64,000 nt of DNA from Lachnospiraceae bacterium (GTDB taxonomy: Bacteria; Bacillota; Clostridia; Lachnospirales; Lachnospiraceae). Where the stretch lies: positions 62,001-126,000 of the forward strand of contig JAETQI010000003.1 in assembly GCA_021770755.1 (NCBI GenBank), read 5' to 3'. The notes below the pieces were generated by a model, which saw nothing but the letters and a program-made list of their open reading frames with translations, did not search any database and had not been told where the DNA came from. Every line of letters starts with the position of its first letter. Positions within the stretch are counted from its first letter, which is position 1. The position numbers and the translations under genes are program-made. Below are positions 48,097-57,016 of this stretch, in pieces.

Positions 48097-49494
48097 ATGA
48101 AGATACGTACAAAATTTATCGGGAACAGGGATTTTTACAAGATGGTGCTGATGATCGCGGTGCCGATCATGATCCAGAACGGGATCACCAACTTTGTCAG
48201 TCTGCTTGACAACATTATGATCGGGCAGGTCGGGACAGAGCAGATGTCGGGGGTGGCGATCGTCAATCAGCTAATATTTGTATACAATCTGTGCATATTT
48301 GGCGGCGTGTCCGGTGCGGGGATCTTTACAGCGCAGTATTTCGGACAGGGGAATCACGAGGGTGTGCGCCAGACGATGCGGTTTAAGCTGTGGATGGTCA
48401 CGATGATCACAGCGTTGACAGCCGTTCTTTTTTTGGGCTTTGGCACGACGCTGATCGGAGCTTATCTGAAGGGAGAAGGCTCTGCGGAAAGCATCGCCGC
48501 GACTCTTTTGTACGGAGAGAGGTATCTGCGGATCATGCTGATCGGTCTGCCGGCATTTGCGGCGGTACAGATCTACTCGAGCACGCTGCGCGAGTGCGGT
48601 CAGACGCTGCTGCCCATGAAAGCGGGGATAGCGGCTGTTATTGTAAATCTGCTGTTTAACTACATATTAATATATGGAAAGTTCGGCGCACCCGCGCTCG
48701 GCGTGAGCGGTGCGGCGATCGCGACGGTTCTCTCGCGCTATGTGGAGATGCTGATCACAGTGATCGGTGTCCACAGAAAGAGCGTCGGGGAGCACGCGGC
48801 GTATTCTTTCGTCCAGGGATTGTACCGGACACTGAAAGTGCCGCGGGAGCTGACCTTCAAGATCATCAGGAAAGGAAGTCCGCTCCTGTTCAACGAGACT
48901 TTGTGGGCAGCGGGTATGGCGATGCTGACACAGTGCTATTCCATCCGCGGGCTGAATGTCGTTGCCGGACTGAATGTCTCCAACACGATCAACAACGTGT
49001 TCAATATCGTATTTATCGCACTGGGGGATTCTGTTGCCATCATTGTGGGACAGCTTCTCGGAGCCGGAAAGATGAAGGAGGCAAGGGATACGGATAACAA
49101 GCTGATCGCTTTTTCCGTGATGTGCTGCACGGGCGTGGCGTTTGTCATGTTTCTCATGGCGCCGCTGTTTCCCAGGCTGTACAAGATCAATGATGAGGCG
49201 CGGCTGCTTGCGCGGTACTTCATCATGGTGACGGCTTTCTTCATGCCGCAGAATGCCTTCCTGCACGCGACGTACTTCACGCTGCGCTCCGGCGGCAAGA
49301 CGATCATCACCTTCCTGTTTGACAGTGTCTTTATCTGGTGCGTGAGCGTTGTGATCGCCTTTACGCTCAGCCGCTTTACAGGGCTTCCGGTCATAGCGGT
49401 GTATGCGATGGTGCAGCTCGGGGATATCATCAAGTGCATCATTGGATTCGTGCTGGTCAAAAAGGGTGTGTGGCTCCAGAATATCGTGACATAA
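48097..49494 (+). CDS. MATE family multidrug exporter
   Basis: 465 aa, twelve predicted membrane segments. Opens with YKMVLMIAVPIMIQNGITNFVSLLDNIMIGQVG, the usual MATE helix 1 region, and has a second-half repeat beginning RKGSPLLFNETLWAAGMAML. Cation-coupled export of organic compounds is expected; substrate unknown. AGAGGGAGG precedes the ATG. Shares a bidirectional terminator with the convergent ABC exporter. Confidence 0.92.
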   Translation: MKIRTKFIGNRDFYKMVLMIAVPIMIQNGITNFVSLLDNIMIGQVGTEQMSGVAIVNQLIFVYNLCIFGGVSGAGIFTAQYFGQGNHEGVRQTMRFKLWMVTMITALTAVLFLGFGTTLIGAYLKGEGSAESIAATLLYGERYLRIMLIGLPAFAAVQIYSSTLRECGQTLLPMKAGIAAVIVNLLFNYILIYGKFGAPALGVSGAAIATVLSRYVEMLITVIGVHRKSVGEHAAYSFVQGLYRTLKVPRELTFKIIRKGSPLLFNETLWAAGMAMLTQCYSIRGLNVVAGLNVSNTINNVFNIVFIALGDSVAIIVGQLLGAGKMKEARDTDNKLIAFSVMCCTGVAFVMFLMAPLFPRLYKINDEARLLARYFIMVTAFFMPQNAFLHATYFTLRSGGKTIITFLFDSVFIWCVSVVIAFTLSRFTGLPVIAVYAMVQLGDIIKCIIGFVLVKKGVWLQNIVT

Positions 49495-49524
49495 AAAGAT
49501 GAGCGCCTTGGCGCTCATCTTTTT
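49493..49524. terminator. Bidirectional terminator between MATE and ABC exporter
   Basis: AAAAAGATGAGCGCC-TT-GGCGCTCATCTTTTT, a perfect 15-bp hairpin with poly-A and poly-T ends. Confidence 0.92.
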
Positions 49525-49531
49525 ACATTGG

Positions 49532-51331
49532 TCATGATTCTGCCTTGTCTGCGAGAAAATCATACTGTGACATGAACAGCTTATAGTATTCGCCCTTTTG
49601 TGCGAGCAGTTCATCGTGCGTGCCCGCTTCGAGGATATTTCCCTTGTCGACATACATGATGCAGTCCGCATTCTTGATGGTTGAGAGCCTGTGGGCGATG
49701 ATGAAGGAGGTGCGTCCCTCCAGCAGCCTGTTCAGACCCTTCTGCAGCAGGATCTCTGTCTCGGTGTCGATGCTCGATGTCGCCTCGTCCAGAATGAGAA
49801 TCGCCGGGTTTTCGAGCAGCGCCCGCGCGAAGCTGATGAGCTGTCTCTGACCGGCGGAGAGGCGGCTTCCGCGCTCATTGACCTGTGTCTGGTAGCCGTT
49901 CTCCATCTCCATGATAAAGTCGTGCGCGCAGACGGTCTTGGCGGCGGTGATGACCTCCTCGTCCGTTGCGGTCAGATTTCCATAACGAATGTTATCCATA
50001 ATGGTTCCCGAGAAGATAAAGCTGTCCTGCATCATGATACCCATCTGCTTTCGCAGGGATTTGAGAGTCACGCCGGAGATGTCCGTGCCGTCGATCAGGA
50101 TCCTGCCCGAGTCCACATTGTAGAAACGGCTGATGAGGTTGACGATGGTCGATTTGCCGGCGCCGGTGGGTCCTACGATCGCGTATGTGTCGCCCGGGTT
50201 TGCGGTGAAATTTACCTTATTTAAGATCCGGACACCGTCCTCGTAGCTAAAGCATACGTCCTGGAATTCCACTTTTCCGTCGATTGCAGGCATCGGCACA
50301 GCATCCTCGGCGTCCCTGACATTGACAGGCTCGTCGATCGTCTCAAAGATGCGCTCTAAGTAGGCGATCGCGGTGAGCAGCGAGTTGTAGAACGAGGCGA
50401 GCGTGTTGATCGGTTCCCAGAATCTTGAGATGTAGGAGGTAAACGCGATCAGGATACCGACTGTCACACCGTAGATCTCCCCCGAGATCCAGCCGATGCC
50501 GATCACGTAGATGAACGCTGTCGTGACGGTCGAGATCGAGTCGATGCAGGGCCACATGATAAAGTTGTATTTGACGGCACGCATCCACGCACTCCGGTAG
50601 CTGTCGCTTAAGTGGTTGAAGATCGAAGTGTTCTCGCGCTCGCGCACGAAGGACTGTGTGACGCGGATACCGTTGATGCTCTCCGCGATGTAGGCGGTGA
50701 GGTTGGACTGCTTGTTGCTCTGGATCTGCCACGCGCGCCGCTGGCGTCTCTTCACGAACACGATGACGGCAAAGAGCACAGGCAGTCCGCACAGGCAGAT
50801 CAGCGTGAGCCGGACATGCAGCAGGAGCATAAAGATCAGGATAAAAATTAAATTACACATGTCCGTTATCGTGTTGATGATGCCGTTAGACAGCAGGTCG
50901 CTCAAGCTGTTCACATAGTTGACCACGCGCACCTGGATCTTGCCGTGGGGGCGGTCGTCATAGTAAGAGAACGGCAGCTCCTGCAGGTGGCAGAAGATGT
51001 CGGAGCGCAGTTGGTGCACGATCGCCTGCCCGATACGGCTGGTGATGCGGATCTTGAGTCGGATGCACACGCAGGTGTACAGTACGATAACGAGTGATAT
51101 TAAAGTGATGGCCACGATCGCCCGGATATCCTTTGCAGGGATATAGGTGTCCATGATCTCACTGATGAACAGGGGGAAGAGCATGGTCAGCGCGGATGCG
51201 GACAGCATCAAAAAGAGCGCGAAGGCAAGCTGTCCCCGATAGGGCTTTACATACTGGAAGACACGTTTGAGCTGTCCAAAGTCAAATTTGTCCTCGATCA
51301 CTTCGTCGATATCATATTTATTTCGTGCCAT
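49532..51331 (-). CDS. ABC exporter half-transporter, catalytic-site subunit
   Basis: 599 aa: membrane domain (about 30-310) plus nucleotide-binding domain. Walker A GPTGAGKST, Walker B with catalytic Glu LILDEATSSID, and H-loop AHRLSTIK are canonical, but the signature reads LSAGQ instead of LSGGQ. The start is ATG 51331 with AAAGGAGG 7 nt upstream; the track's 51475 start would run far into the previous gene. Overlaps that gene by 14 bp, so the two form a coupled heterodimer of the BmrCD type. Confidence 0.92.
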   Translation of the reverse strand: MARNKYDIDEVIEDKFDFGQLKRVFQYVKPYRGQLAFALFLMLSASALTMLFPLFISEIMDTYIPAKDIRAIVAITLISLVIVLYTCVCIRLKIRITSRIGQAIVHQLRSDIFCHLQELPFSYYDDRPHGKIQVRVVNYVNSLSDLLSNGIINTITDMCNLIFILIFMLLLHVRLTLICLCGLPVLFAVIVFVKRRQRRAWQIQSNKQSNLTAYIAESINGIRVTQSFVRERENTSIFNHLSDSYRSAWMRAVKYNFIMWPCIDSISTVTTAFIYVIGIGWISGEIYGVTVGILIAFTSYISRFWEPINTLASFYNSLLTAIAYLERIFETIDEPVNVRDAEDAVPMPAIDGKVEFQDVCFSYEDGVRILNKVNFTANPGDTYAIVGPTGAGKSTIVNLISRFYNVDSGRILIDGTDISGVTLKSLRKQMGIMMQDSFIFSGTIMDNIRYGNLTATDEEVITAAKTVCAHDFIMEMENGYQTQVNERGSRLSAGQRQLISFARALLENPAILILDEATSSIDTETEILLQKGLNRLLEGRTSFIIAHRLSTIKNADCIMYVDKGNILEAGTHDELLAQKGEYYKLFMSQYDFLADKAES

Positions 51332-53099
51332 ACTGTCCACCTCCTTTGTTGTTCTGGTTGATCTCGTCAACGTATTTCTCGAACTCGCCGTATTGATGGC
51401 GGAACACGGTAGCATAATAACCGTTATTTTTGAGCAGCTCATCGTGCGTTCCCTGCTCCACGATCTTTCCGTCATTCAGCACCAGGATCAGGTCGGAGTC
51501 CTTGATGGATGAGATGCGGTAGGCAACGATAAAGATTGTGCAGGCATGGTCGATGTTGTTTAGCTGCTGCTGGATATAACTCTCGGTCTCCATGTCGACG
51601 GCGGAAGTCGTGTCGTCGAGTATTAATATAGAAGGTTCTTTTAAGAGCGCCCTCGCCAGTGAGATGCGCTGCTTCTGACCGCCGGAGAGTCCGACGCCGC
51701 GCTCCCCGACGATCGTGTCGTAGCCGTCGGGCATCTCGCGGATAAAGCTGTCGGCGTCCGCCATGACAGCAGCCTTCTGGACAGCTTCGAAGGGACAGTC
51801 GGGCTTGCTGTAGGCGATGTTGCCCTCGACTGTGTCGGAGAAGAGAAAGACGTCCTGCATCGCCATGCCGATGTTCTGGCGGAGGTTGTAGAGGTCTAAG
51901 TCCTTCACGTTCCTTCCGTCCACCAGCACTTCCCCGTCAGTGACATCGTAGAACCGGCAGAGCAGGTTCATGATGGTCGATTTGCCGGAGCCAGTCGAGC
52001 CAAGGATACCGACTGTCTGACCGCTCTTTACCTGAAAGCTGACGTTGTGGATGATATCCTCGTCGTCGGCGCTGTAGGAGACATTTTTGAACTCCACATC
52101 ACCCCGGAGCTTCCTGCACGGGATCGGTTTTGCCGGATGCTTGACTTTTGGCTCCTCGCTGTAGGTGGCATAGATCTTCTCCACGGAGGTCGTGAAGCGC
52201 TGGATGTCGTTGATACGCCAGCCGATCTGGCGCAGCGGGTTCATGAGCATCCACAGATAACCGTTGATCGTGACATAATTTCCGAGCGTCATGCTGCCCT
52301 GGATCACCATGATGCTGCCGACAAGCATCAGGATCACTGTGAGCATGTTTGAGAGAAATTCAAATTTGGGTACGTACTTTGTCCAGATCTCTGCGGCGGC
52401 AAGCTCCGCATCGCGGTAGCCGTCATTTTCCTTATTAAATTTTCCGATCTCGTAGTCTTCCTTGGAGAACGCCTTGACCACGCGGTTTCCGCTGACATTC
52501 TCCTGCACGAAGGTGTTGAGGGAGGAGAACTGCTCCCGGATCCGCTGGAAGCGCGGGCGCCCCTCCTTCGTCTGGCTCAGCGTCACGAGCAGCGCAAATG
52601 GCAGCACGGCACACATGCAGAGCGCAAGCTTCCAACTGACAGTGAAGATCATGACCAGCGCGAAGAAGAACAGGAAGACATTTTCATACACCTGATAGAT
52701 AACAAATGCTATGAAATGCCGTATGGCGTCCATGTCGCCGGTCTGGCGGCTCAGCAGGTCGCCGGTGCGCTTCTTGTTGTAGAAGTTGAAGTCCTCCTGC
52801 AGAAGCTTGCGATAGACGGTGTCGCGCATGGCGTAGAGCACATCCTGCGAGCAGGTCTCAAAGATGACCTGGGACCAGTAGCGAAGCGTTCCGCGCAGGA
52901 TCGTGATGAGGACGAGCAATGCGATCAGCTTCGGCAGCAGGCCATAATTTCCGGCGGTGATCACATCGTCGACGATGGCGCCGGAGACGATCGGCTTTAC
53001 GATGGCAAGGATCGAGATCACTGTCACGATCACAATGCCGAGCGCCATGCTCCGATTGTGCTTTTTGAGAAAAGAGTAGAACCATTTCATGGCAGTCAT
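51318..53099 (-). CDS. ABC exporter half-transporter, degenerate-site subunit
   Basis: 593 aa, six-helix membrane domain plus nucleotide-binding domain. Walker A GSTGSGKST and signature LSGGQ are intact, but Walker B ends LDDTTSAVD (Glu to Asp) and the H-loop reads VAYRISSIK (His to Tyr). With the partner's LSAGQ, one of the two composite ATP sites is non-catalytic, as in heterodimeric exporters such as BmrC/BmrD. Start taken as ATG 53099 with GAGG 9 nt upstream; the track's 53114 is a GTG inside that site. First gene of the unit. Confidence 0.92.
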   Translation of the reverse strand: MTAMKWFYSFLKKHNRSMALGIVIVTVISILAIVKPIVSGAIVDDVITAGNYGLLPKLIALLVLITILRGTLRYWSQVIFETCSQDVLYAMRDTVYRKLLQEDFNFYNKKRTGDLLSRQTGDMDAIRHFIAFVIYQVYENVFLFFFALVMIFTVSWKLALCMCAVLPFALLVTLSQTKEGRPRFQRIREQFSSLNTFVQENVSGNRVVKAFSKEDYEIGKFNKENDGYRDAELAAAEIWTKYVPKFEFLSNMLTVILMLVGSIMVIQGSMTLGNYVTINGYLWMLMNPLRQIGWRINDIQRFTTSVEKIYATYSEEPKVKHPAKPIPCRKLRGDVEFKNVSYSADDEDIIHNVSFQVKSGQTVGILGSTGSGKSTIMNLLCRFYDVTDGEVLVDGRNVKDLDLYNLRQNIGMAMQDVFLFSDTVEGNIAYSKPDCPFEAVQKAAVMADADSFIREMPDGYDTIVGERGVGLSGGQKQRISLARALLKEPSILILDDTTSAVDMETESYIQQQLNNIDHACTIFIVAYRISSIKDSDLILVLNDGKIVEQGTHDELLKNNGYYATVFRHQYGEFEKYVDEINQNNKGGGQYGTK

Positions 53100-53130
53100 A
53101 GTTGTGCACCTCACTTTTCTTTCGTTTTTT

Positions 53131-53199
53131 GCACTCGGGCACCCAAAGGAGATATGTCAGCGAGGCTGACGGGTGTCCGGCGCATGAGCCTACTCGATT
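53131..53199 (+). repeat. Fourth copy of the structured repeat
   Basis: Same architecture as the three copies at 19663: GGGCACCC (53137-53144), bulge AAAGGAGATAT, hairpin GTCAGC-GAG-GCTGAC (53156-53170), then GGGTGTCC (53171-53178) closing the outer stem with one G-U pair, then CGGCGCATGAGC and CTCGATT. The second hairpin is deleted down to GAGCCTACTC. It lies on the plus strand, antisense to the exporter leader, whereas the other copies are sense to aspS. Confidence 0.8.
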
Positions 53200-53234
53200 C
53201 GAACACATATTTGAAAATTGAGCAGTGTGTTCGA
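53199..53234. promoter_or_regulatory. Inverted repeat at the start of the ABC exporter transcript
   Basis: TCGAACACA (53199-53207) and TGTGTTCGA (53226-53234), perfect 9-bp arms 18 nt apart, just downstream of the predicted minus-strand start site. Candidate repressor site or leader hairpin. Confidence 0.5.
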
Positions 53235-53247
53235 GCGGTTACGTCTT

Positions 53248-53275
53248 AGTATAGCGGAAAAAATATAAAATGCAA
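53248..53275 (-). promoter_or_regulatory. Promoter of the ABC exporter genes
   Basis: Minus strand TTGCAT (53270-53275), 16 nt, TATACT (53248-53253); leader of about 140 nt. Confidence 0.55.
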
Positions 53276-53501
53276 GCTTAAAAGTGTTACGTTTTAATGC
53301 ATTAATTGTCGTTTTCTCTTCGCTGTCCCATCCTGCCTGCCGTACAGAAAAATGAAAAAAGTTTAGAGCAAAAGTGCATAAAGATCAAAAAAATGGTCAC
53401 AATAAACTGTGAAAATAGCACAACGAAAATCGGGAGTGTATACAGACAGGAAAGCGGCGCTTTCAAAATCGACGAAATGCAGCAGAAGGCGACAAAAAAA
53501 C
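53276..53501. other. Intergenic, AT-rich, no gene recognised
   Basis: No ORF with a binding site and no clear hairpin; the short ORF at 53306 lacks a ribosome binding site and overlaps the next promoter. Confidence 0.6.
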
Positions 53502-53530
53502 TTTACTTGAGGCATATTGTATACTATAAT
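53502..53530 (+). promoter_or_regulatory. Promoter of the HPr-like gene
   Basis: TTTACT (53502-53507), exactly 17 nt, TATAAT (53525-53530). Confidence 0.6.
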
Positions 53531-53606
53531 ACGTGAAACAGTGATTGGGAGGAGCTGTATAGGAGAACGGCAGACTCTTTGTTTGTGTAGAAAGGAAGTT
53601 GTTATT

Positions 53607-53831
53607 ATGAGAGAACGTAAAATTAAGATGACACCTGCAGATGTACAGAATTTTGTGAACGAAGCATCGAAATGTGATTTTGATATCGACATTTCCTACA
53701 ACCATTACACAGTGGACGCCAAATCGATCATCGGCGTGATGGGATTGGATTTCCGGTCAATACTGACGCTGCAGTACACTGGATACAACGATGAGTTTGA
53801 GAGTTACGTGAGCGGGCTTGCGATCGCGTAA
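53607..53831 (+). CDS. HPr-like protein without the phosphorylatable His15
   Basis: 74 aa. The second half matches HPr (NHYTVDAKSIIGVMGLDFRSILTLQY), keeping the Ser of the KSIMG motif (here Ser40), the regulatory phosphorylation site of HPr and Crh. The first strand and the GxHARPA active site are absent: the protein starts MRERKIKMTPADVQNF. It therefore cannot relay PTS phosphate and could be regulatory, like Crh, or structural. Start chosen at ATG 53607 with AAAGGAAG upstream; the track's 53517 start overlaps the promoter. Single gene with its own terminator. Confidence 0.8.
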   Translation: MRERKIKMTPADVQNFVNEASKCDFDIDISYNHYTVDAKSIIGVMGLDFRSILTLQYTGYNDEFESYVSGLAIA

Positions 53832-53866
53832 ATGTACAGCAAGAGAGATGCATCAATAAATAATTG

Positions 53867-53912
53867 ACTCCCTCCGAATGATGGCGTAAACTGTCATTTG
53901 GAGGGAGTTTTT
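53867..53912 (+). terminator. Terminator after HPr-like gene
   Basis: ACTCCCTCC-AATGA / TCATT-GGAGGGAGT arms followed by TTTTT. Confidence 0.85.
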
Positions 53913-53939
53913 GCAGTTTATAATCAGAAGGGGACAGAC

Positions 53940-56417
53940 ATGGAGATACGCGTATCAGTCCGGCAGCTTGTGGAATTTATCCTGCGGGAAGGCAGCATCG
54001 ACAATCGGAAATCGGGCGGAGCGGACACTGCGATGCAGGAGGGAAGCCGTATTCACAGGATGCTGCAGCGGCGCATGGGCAGCGGATACCATGCGGAGAT
54101 CGGTCTGCAGTGCACATGGAGCACGCCGGAGTACGATATTATAATAGAAGGAAGAGCCGACGGGATCGTTGATCCTAACTGGGGAGAGTTCGAAAGGATC
54201 GAACAGGATAAGGGACTGCCGGCACAAGTGAAGGATGAAAAAGTGGTCGTCGATGAGATCAAGGGGACCTACAGGGAGCTGAAACGCATCACGCAGCCTG
54301 TGGGTGTCCATCTTGCGCAGGCGAAGTGTTATGCGTATATGTACGCGGATGAAAAACATCTAGAACACATCGGTGTGCGTATGACATACTGCCATATCGA
54401 GACGGAGGAGCTCAAATATTTTCATGAGGACTACACCTTTGCGGAACTGAAACAGTGGTTTGACGAACTGATGCAGGAGTACAGGAAGTGGGCGGATTTT
54501 CAATTTGAGTGGAACGGGATCCGCACTGCGTCGATCAGACAGCTACAGTTTCCCTTTCCGTACCGCGAGGGGCAGAAGGAGCTTGTCACCTATGTCTATC
54601 AGACTATCTATCACAAAAGAAAACTCTTTCTCGAGGCGCCGACAGGTGTCGGCAAGACGATATCGACAGTCTTTCCGGCAGTGAAGTCCATGGGGGAGGG
54701 GCTGACAGAGAAGATATTTTACCTCACCGCCAAGACCATCACGCGCACTGTGGCGCAGGAGTGTTTCGGCCTGCTGCAGGAAAAAGGGCTTCGGATGAAG
54801 ACGATCGCGCTGACGGCAAAGGACAAGATCTGCTTTCTGAAACAGGAGGGATTTCAGGGGGAAGATGTGCTGGCGGACAGCGTGATTGAGGCGGAGTGCA
54901 ATCCCGATGCCTGCCCCTACGCGGACGGGCATTTTGACCGCATCAACGATGCCATGTATGACTTTCTCGTGCATGAGGATCACTTCACACGGGAGAAAGT
55001 GCAGGAGTACGCAGTTCGTTACCGGGTCTGTCCGTTTGAGTTCAGTCTTGACATGAGTCTGTTCTGTGATGCCGTCATCTGCGACTACAATTATGTGTTT
55101 GATCCGAGGGTGTATCTCAAGCGTTTTTTTGCGGACGGCATCGGAAAAAGGGACTATGTGTTCCTGATCGATGAGACGCACAATCTGCTCGACCGCGGCA
55201 GGGAGATGTACAGCGCGGCGCTGCTCAAAGATGCTTTCCTGCGCACAAAGCGGCTGATGAAGGAAGCGTCCCCGAAGATCGCAGGCCATCTTGACAAGTG
55301 CAACAGAGAGCTTCTTGTCATGAAACGGCAGTGTGAGAGTTACCGCAGGGAGGAGAAGATTGACGGATTTGTGGCAGCGCTGAACCGTCTCTACGGGGCG
55401 ATCGACGACTTTCTCGATGAGCATGACACCTTTCCGGACAAAAGAGAACTGCTGGAATTTTATTTTGAGGTGGCGCATTTTCTCAATATGTACGAGATCA
55501 TGGACGATCATTACGTGGTGTACAGCCAACTGATGGACGACGGAAATTTCCTGTTAAGGCTCTTCTGTGTCGACCCGTCGCGGAATCTGCGCCTGTGTAT
55601 GCAGAAAGGGAGGAGCGCGATCCTGTTCTCGGCGACGCTGCTGCCGATCCAGTATTACAAGAGACTTCTGGGCGGGGAACCGACAGACTATGAGGTTTAT
55701 GCGAAGTCTGCGTTTGACGAGAACAAGAAAGCGCTGCTGATCGCAAACGATGTCACGAGCAAGTATACGAGAAGAAACGGGGAAGAGTTTCTGCGCATCG
55801 CGCGCTACATCTATGAAGTGGTGACGCAGCGCCATGGCAACTACATGGTCTTTCTGCCGTCGCACCTCTTTCTGGAACAGGTGTACGACAGCTTTATGGA
55901 AGCGTACTATGACGCGGACACGATGGAGTGCATCGTGCAGGAAGACTATATGAGCGAGGGGCAGCGGGAGGAGTTTCTGCTGCGGTTTCAGGGAAATGGG
56001 AACAGCGATCTCTCCGGGGAGGCTGCCGATTCGATACTGATCGGTTTCTGCGTGATGGGCGGGATCTTCTCGGAGGGGATCGACTTAAAGCACGACAGCC
56101 TGATCGGTGCGATCATCGTGGGAACAGGCATTCCGCAGGTGGGCTGCGAGCGGCAGTTCTTAAAAGAATATTTCGACGCGCAGGGGGAGAACGGCTTTGA
56201 TTACGCTTATCGGTATCCCGGCATGAACAAGGTGCTGCAGTCGGCGGGGCGCGTGATCCGCACGGCGGAGGATATCGGCGTGGTGGCGCTGCTCGACGAG
56301 CGCTTTTTAGAGCCGCAGTACCGCCGCATGTTTCCGCGGGAGTGGAGTCAGTACGATGTCGTCAGCGTAACGCAGATCTCTGGGAAGGTTGAGCGCTTCT
56401 GGAACGAGTGGCTGTAA
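53940..56417 (+). CDS. PD-(D/E)XK nuclease fused to an XPD/DinG-type iron-sulfur DNA helicase
   Basis: 825 aa. Residues 1-190: RecB/Cas4-like nuclease with GSRIHRML (His), GRADGIVD (Asp), VVDEIKG (ExK) and a QxxxY-like motif in QAKCYAYMYA. Then a superfamily 2 helicase: EAPTGVGKTIST (Walker A), LIDETHNLLDR (DEAH), four cysteines of an iron-sulfur domain (KICFLK, ECNPDACP, RVCPFE), and C-terminal motifs SATLLP, GIFSEGIDL and QSAGRVIRT (motif VI). Expected to unwind and cut branched or damaged DNA. Start is ATG 53940, not the track's TTG inside the terminator. Confidence 0.92.
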   Translation: MEIRVSVRQLVEFILREGSIDNRKSGGADTAMQEGSRIHRMLQRRMGSGYHAEIGLQCTWSTPEYDIIIEGRADGIVDPNWGEFERIEQDKGLPAQVKDEKVVVDEIKGTYRELKRITQPVGVHLAQAKCYAYMYADEKHLEHIGVRMTYCHIETEELKYFHEDYTFAELKQWFDELMQEYRKWADFQFEWNGIRTASIRQLQFPFPYREGQKELVTYVYQTIYHKRKLFLEAPTGVGKTISTVFPAVKSMGEGLTEKIFYLTAKTITRTVAQECFGLLQEKGLRMKTIALTAKDKICFLKQEGFQGEDVLADSVIEAECNPDACPYADGHFDRINDAMYDFLVHEDHFTREKVQEYAVRYRVCPFEFSLDMSLFCDAVICDYNYVFDPRVYLKRFFADGIGKRDYVFLIDETHNLLDRGREMYSAALLKDAFLRTKRLMKEASPKIAGHLDKCNRELLVMKRQCESYRREEKIDGFVAALNRLYGAIDDFLDEHDTFPDKRELLEFYFEVAHFLNMYEIMDDHYVVYSQLMDDGNFLLRLFCVDPSRNLRLCMQKGRSAILFSATLLPIQYYKRLLGGEPTDYEVYAKSAFDENKKALLIANDVTSKYTRRNGEEFLRIARYIYEVVTQRHGNYMVFLPSHLFLEQVYDSFMEAYYDADTMECIVQEDYMSEGQREEFLLRFQGNGNSDLSGEAADSILIGFCVMGGIFSEGIDLKHDSLIGAIIVGTGIPQVGCERQFLKEYFDAQGENGFDYAYRYPGMNKVLQSAGRVIRTAEDIGVVALLDERFLEPQYRRMFPREWSQYDVVSVTQISGKVERFWNEWL

Positions 56418-56525
56418 GGGGCAAAGTTTTAGTGGCTTTCGGGTGTATAAAGTGATATAATGAATACATTATGAAATGTTTTGAAGAGATCGGATATTGC
56501 TGGGAAAGAGGAGGTGGAAATAACG

Positions 56526-56972
56526 ATGGGCTATTACGAATCGCGCAGCGAGTTTGACGGTTTTGACAATACAGATCCCGTACAGGCGTATGACGACAGG
56601 AAGGAGAAGCGGTTTCAGGCGGACATCTGGCTCCTGTTAAGCATTTTTTTCGTGGGCATCTTTCTGATAAATGGTTATAAGCATATCCGCGAGCTGCTGC
56701 TGGTGCGAAACGGTACCTGCATAGAGGCACAATATTTTGAACAGCAGCGGCGTGCGTCCTATTCTGACGGAAACGGGACATACTATAACTTTGACGTCAG
56801 CGGGTTCTATCAGGTGAAGGACGACGACAGGATCGATCTGTATTATACAGATGAAGTTATGGAGGCGCGGCCGCAGACGGCGCCGGCTTTCTGGATCGTA
56901 TGTTATGTTCTCTTCGGTGCATTGTCAGTATTCTGTATTGGACGGGTGGTCTCGGTGTATTGGAAGAAATAA
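56526..56972 (+). CDS. Small membrane protein of unknown function
   Basis: 148 aa. Two membrane helices near residues 33-52 and 118-140 flank a soluble loop ([11 protein letters not shown]...[26 protein letters not shown]) that resembles the external domain of DUF3592-like proteins. Acidic N-terminus. GAGGAGGTGG precedes ATG 56526; the track's 56481 is a TTG upstream of it. A TATAAT at 56456 may start it. No family recognised with certainty; lies 44 bp before the sugar-nucleotide dehydrogenase gene. Confidence 0.7.
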   Translation: MGYYESRSEFDGFDNTDPVQAYDDRKEKRFQADIWLLLSIFFVGIFLINGYKHIRELLLVRNGTCIEAQYFEQQRRASYSDGNGTYYNFDVSGFYQVKDDDRIDLYYTDEVMEARPQTAPAFWIVCYVLFGALSVFCIGRVVSVYWKK

Positions 56973-57016
56973 GAAAAATAAGGAAAAATAAAGATAAAAC
57001 GGAGGAATTGATATTT

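Noticed and set aside
49532-51475. Extended 647-aa start of the ABC subunit
   Set aside because: The first 48 codons would overlap the upstream gene by 158 bp; a strong AGGAGG supports ATG 51331.
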